64,000 nt of DNA, taken from DATMER01 sp031390755 (lineage in GTDB: Bacteria; Acidobacteriota; Thermoanaerobaculia; Multivoradales; UBA5704). A program made the position numbers and the translations under genes. The stretch is from positions 1 through 64,000 of the forward strand of contig JANMTS010000180.1 in assembly GCA_031390755.1 (NCBI GenBank), read 5' to 3'. Shown one piece after another: positions 61,895-64,000 of the stretch; the first letter of the stretch is position 1, and each line of letters opens with the position of its first letter. The notes beneath the pieces were generated by a model. It saw only the letters and a program-made list of their open reading frames with translations. It was not told the DNA's origin and made no database searches.

Positions 61895-62897
61895 AACCGG
61901 CGTCGGCGCCGACGATCAGCCGGCCGTCCGCGACCCGGTGGCGCAGCCCGGCCCCCGGCAGCACGACGTCCAGGGCCTGGTCCGGGGCGAGATGGCCGAC
62001 GTCGCCGTGCAACCGGATCGAGCCCACGGAGGCGGCGAGAGCCTCGTTCTCGTATTCGACCGTCCAGCCGGTCTCCCGGGCCACGCGGGCCAGAAGCTGA
62101 TCCAGGGTCCGGCCTTCGATCTCCAGCGGCGGCGCGGCCTTCAGGGTCCAGCTCCAGGCGGGTCCATGGACTGGGATGCTGCCGCGCGCCACCGAGCCGC
62201 CGGCCCGCACGGTCAGCTCCGCGCCGGCCACTGCCGAGGCGGAAGCCGCGCCGCCTTCGATCCGCACCTCCCCCTCGCGCACCCGGACGCGCACCGCCTC
62301 GCCCTCTTCCAGAAGCCGGACCTCGAACTGGGTCCCCACCTCCGTCACCACGCCCAGGCGGGTGCGGATCTCGACCGCGCGCGAACCCGCTCCCGGGGCC
62401 GCGCCTGAGTCCAGATACACCGCTCCCCGGTCGAGCCGCACCTCGGAAGGGGACACCAGCACCACCCGCGTGCCTTCGTCGAGACGCAGCGACCCGCCTC
62501 CCGCCAGCCGCAGCGCCGCGACGCCGGCCGCCGTCTCCACCGTCGCTCCGGCGGGCACCGTTCCCCCTGGCATCAGCCCGTTCGCCTCTCCGGCGACGCT
62601 CTCGACCCGCGCGGCCGGAGCGGCCCCGCCGGCTCCGCTGGTTCCAGTCACCGCGAGGCTCCACAGCCACCACCCCGCCCCCACCGCCGCCGCGACCGTG
62701 GCCGCCAGCGCCAGCAGCCGCGGATTCCATCGCGCCGAGCGCTGCGGCCGGCGGACGTGCTCGCGCCACTCGACCCGGAAGGCCTCCTTGATCCGCGCCA
62801 GATCTTCCGCGGGAGGCTCGGGGCGCGCTCCCGCGCCTTCGAGAAGCCGGCTCACGGCCTCCTCCTCGTCCACGATTCCCGATTGCGGCTCGCTCAC
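61878..62897 (-). CDS. FecR-type anti-sigma/regulator with C-terminal STN domain
   Basis: 339 aa. Cytoplasmic N-terminus to about 70, a membrane helix (LLALAATVAAAVGAGWWLW), the FecR domain at about 95-230 (VAALRLAGGGSLRLDEGTRVVL, GVVTEVGTQFEVRLLEEGEAVRV) and a C-terminal STN-like unit from about 255 (EIEGRTLDQLLARVARETGW, ALDVVLPGAGLRH). Start GTG 62897 overlaps the sigma gene stop (GTGA). It should transmit a periplasmic signal to the sigma factor. Confidence 0.9.
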   Translation of the reverse strand: MSEPQSGIVDEEEAVSRLLEGAGARPEPPAEDLARIKEAFRVEWREHVRRPQRSARWNPRLLALAATVAAAVGAGWWLWSLAVTGTSGAGGAAPAARVESVAGEANGLMPGGTVPAGATVETAAGVAALRLAGGGSLRLDEGTRVVLVSPSEVRLDRGAVYLDSGAAPGAGSRAVEIRTRLGVVTEVGTQFEVRLLEEGEAVRVRVREGEVRIEGGAASASAVAGAELTVRAGGSVARGSIPVHGPAWSWTLKAAPPLEIEGRTLDQLLARVARETGWTVEYENEALAASVGSIRLHGDVGHLAPDQALDVVLPGAGLRHRVADGRLIVGADAGFRTPN

Positions 62898-63556
62898 GGC
62901 GTCACCTTCCTTCTTCCGTCCGGCCTTCCTTCGGAGAGACCGCGCGACATCGCGGACATCGCGACCACCGTCCCGCCTCCCCGGCTCACACGGTCATAGC
63001 TTTCCCGGAACGCCAGCCGTGCCCGGGTGAGGATCGACTCCGCGGCCTTGATCTTCAACCGGAGCCGCTCCGCGATCTCCTTGACCGGCAGGCGCTCCAC
63101 ATACTTCCACTCCAGGGCGCGGGCGTAATGAGGCGGGAGGAGGTCGAGGGTGGCATGCACCAGCCGGGCCTCTTCCTTGCGCGCCAAGTCTTCGTCCGGC
63201 TGCCCGACGGCAGGAAATCCATCCATCCCCTCTTCCTCCAGCTCCACGGTTCTCGGCGCCCTCTGCTTCTGGCGGAACCACATCCGGATCTCGTTCTGGC
63301 AACACGCGCAGAGCCAGGTGAGCAACGCCGCCTCGCCGCGCCAGCTCCCCAGCTTCGGGAGGGCCCTGCACACCGTCGTCTGGACGATCTCGCGGGCGAG
63401 CTCGGAGTCGCCGCCGAGGCGCGCCAGCGCGAAGCGGTAGAGGCCGGGAAAGTAGTCGTCGGCGAGCTGCTCCATGGCCGACTCGTCGCCGGCCAGCATG
63501 CGTTCGACCAACGCCTTCTCTTTCAGCCGCGGGTCTGGTTCCGTCTCGTCGTTCAT
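62894..63556 (-). CDS. ECF RNA polymerase sigma factor
   Basis: 220 aa. Region 2: EQLADDYFPGLYRFALARLGGDSELAREIVQTTVCRAL and WRGEAALLTWLCACCQNEIRMWFR. Region 4: HATLDLLPPHYARALEWKYVERLPVKEIAERL and SILTRARLAFRE. ATG 63556 (MNDETEPD) is preferred over a longer frame. The Cys pair CACC in region 2 is notable. Operon partner of the FecR gene; likely controls uptake genes, possibly including the convergent receptor. Confidence 0.93.
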   Translation of the reverse strand: MNDETEPDPRLKEKALVERMLAGDESAMEQLADDYFPGLYRFALARLGGDSELAREIVQTTVCRALPKLGSWRGEAALLTWLCACCQNEIRMWFRQKQRAPRTVELEEEGMDGFPAVGQPDEDLARKEEARLVHATLDLLPPHYARALEWKYVERLPVKEIAERLRLKIKAAESILTRARLAFRESYDRVSRGGGTVVAMSAMSRGLSEGRPDGRRKVTP

Positions 63557-63643
63557 GGCTCCGTGCGGATTGAGATGCCGGGCTCCGGAAAATCCTTCGC
63601 GGCATCGTGGCACCCCTAAGGGAGCAGTCCCTCGCGCCAGCTC

Positions 63644-63967
63644 TCAGATCAGGGCGTCCAATCCCTTGCGGTCCAGCAGGTTGAGCAGCTTGAGCGAAGG
63701 GCCGCTCGGGTGCTTGTCCCCGATCTCCCACTGCCGAACCGTAGACACGCTGGTATTGAGAATCGACGCGAGCACGGCCTGACTGATTCTGTAACGTTCG
63801 CGCAGAGCGCGAATCGAGTCGCTGGAGTAGTCCGGGACGGGGATGAGGCACAGGACGTCATAGTCCTTCATCCGGCGTTTGGAGACAAAACCGGCCGAAT
63901 GGAGATCGCGGGCGGTCTCATGGACCTCACTCAGGATGCGGCTGCCTTCCTTGGCCTTCGTGGTCAT
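63644..63967 (-). CDS. XRE-family regulator, NadS/HigA-like antitoxin
   Basis: 107 aa. C-terminal helix-turn-helix: IRALRERYRISQAVLASILNTSVSTVRQWEIGDKHPSGPSLKLL, the pattern of NadS/HigA antitoxins that follow RelE-type toxins. N-terminal ARDLHSAGFVSKRRMKDYDVLCL. GGAG at about 8 nt before the ATG. A partner toxin would lie upstream, beyond the right window edge. Confidence 0.85.
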   Translation of the reverse strand: MTTKAKEGSRILSEVHETARDLHSAGFVSKRRMKDYDVLCLIPVPDYSSDSIRALRERYRISQAVLASILNTSVSTVRQWEIGDKHPSGPSLKLLNLLDRKGLDALI

Positions 63968-64000
63968 GGCAAATCTCCTGGGAGGCCGCCGGGCGAACCC

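Overview
The window is about 64 kb of very GC-rich DNA, densely packed with genes. Kdo and lipid A acyltransferase genes, TonB-dependent receptors and many predicted lipoproteins indicate a Gram-negative bacterium. The mix of M2 and S9 peptidases, sulfatase-superfamily lipoproteins, a DUF4349 lipoprotein and a Tat-exported molybdenum hydroxylase would fit Acidobacteriota (for example Thermoanaerobaculia-like lineages). That assignment is inference; no 16S rRNA gene or universal marker cluster is present. Start codons other than ATG (GTG, TTG) and 4-nt stop/start overlaps are frequent.

Region 1 (1-14.7 kb) is dominated by histidine. On the minus strand runs a promoter, a histidine-rich leader peptide, a terminator, then aroDE-hisZ-hisG-hisD-hisCB(fusion)-hisH-hisA-hisF, with hisF cut by the window edge. 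Upstream of it lie a YCII protein gene and a RelE/HigB-type toxin-antitoxin pair, then hutH, hisS, tRNA-His and egtD (histidine methyltransferase of ergothioneine synthesis). Histidine synthesis, breakdown, charging and methylation therefore sit side by side. The HisRS motif 2 and the A73 of the tRNA look like the non-canonical alphaproteobacterial pair.

Region 2 (14.8-25.1 kb) holds a cell-envelope and peptidase operon (DUF456, DUF4349 lipoprotein, membrane protein, S9 peptidase, SnoaL-like protein). It then has a PaoABC-like periplasmic molybdenum hydroxylase operon ending in a small Cys-rich protein, an orphan five-repeat CRISPR array without cas genes, and an unexplained stretch of about 340 bp full of TTGCAAC/GTTGCAA boxes and hairpins.

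Region 3 (25.1-36.8 kb) carries a 57-aa orphan antitoxin-like gene, an M2 peptidase, an aminotransferase, a matrixin-like protease, a DsbD-type reductase, rarA, a truncated Uma2 nuclease gene, a carbohydrate-binding-like membrane protein and a sulfatase-superfamily lipoprotein.

Region 4 (36.8-46.4 kb) is the Kdo/lipid A block kdsB-pyrG-kdsA-kdsD-kdsC-lpxL-like, followed by a second sulfatase-superfamily lipoprotein, a retropepsin-like/small-protein pair and tatA/tatC.

Region 5 (46.4-64 kb) has a ctpA protease, a small group II intron-like remnant, a SpoIIE-type phosphatase, dacB, a CNT nucleoside transporter, a ZnuD-like TonB receptor with a small upstream gene, a glycine-zipper repeat protein, a PD-(D/E)XK nuclease/XPD-type helicase fusion, a TonB receptor with an STN domain convergent with a FecR/ECF-sigma pair, and an XRE antitoxin-like gene. 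A palindromic repeat family (ends like CCTCACCCCC...GGGGGTGAGG) occurs at least six times, including inside the hisC-hisB coding linker.
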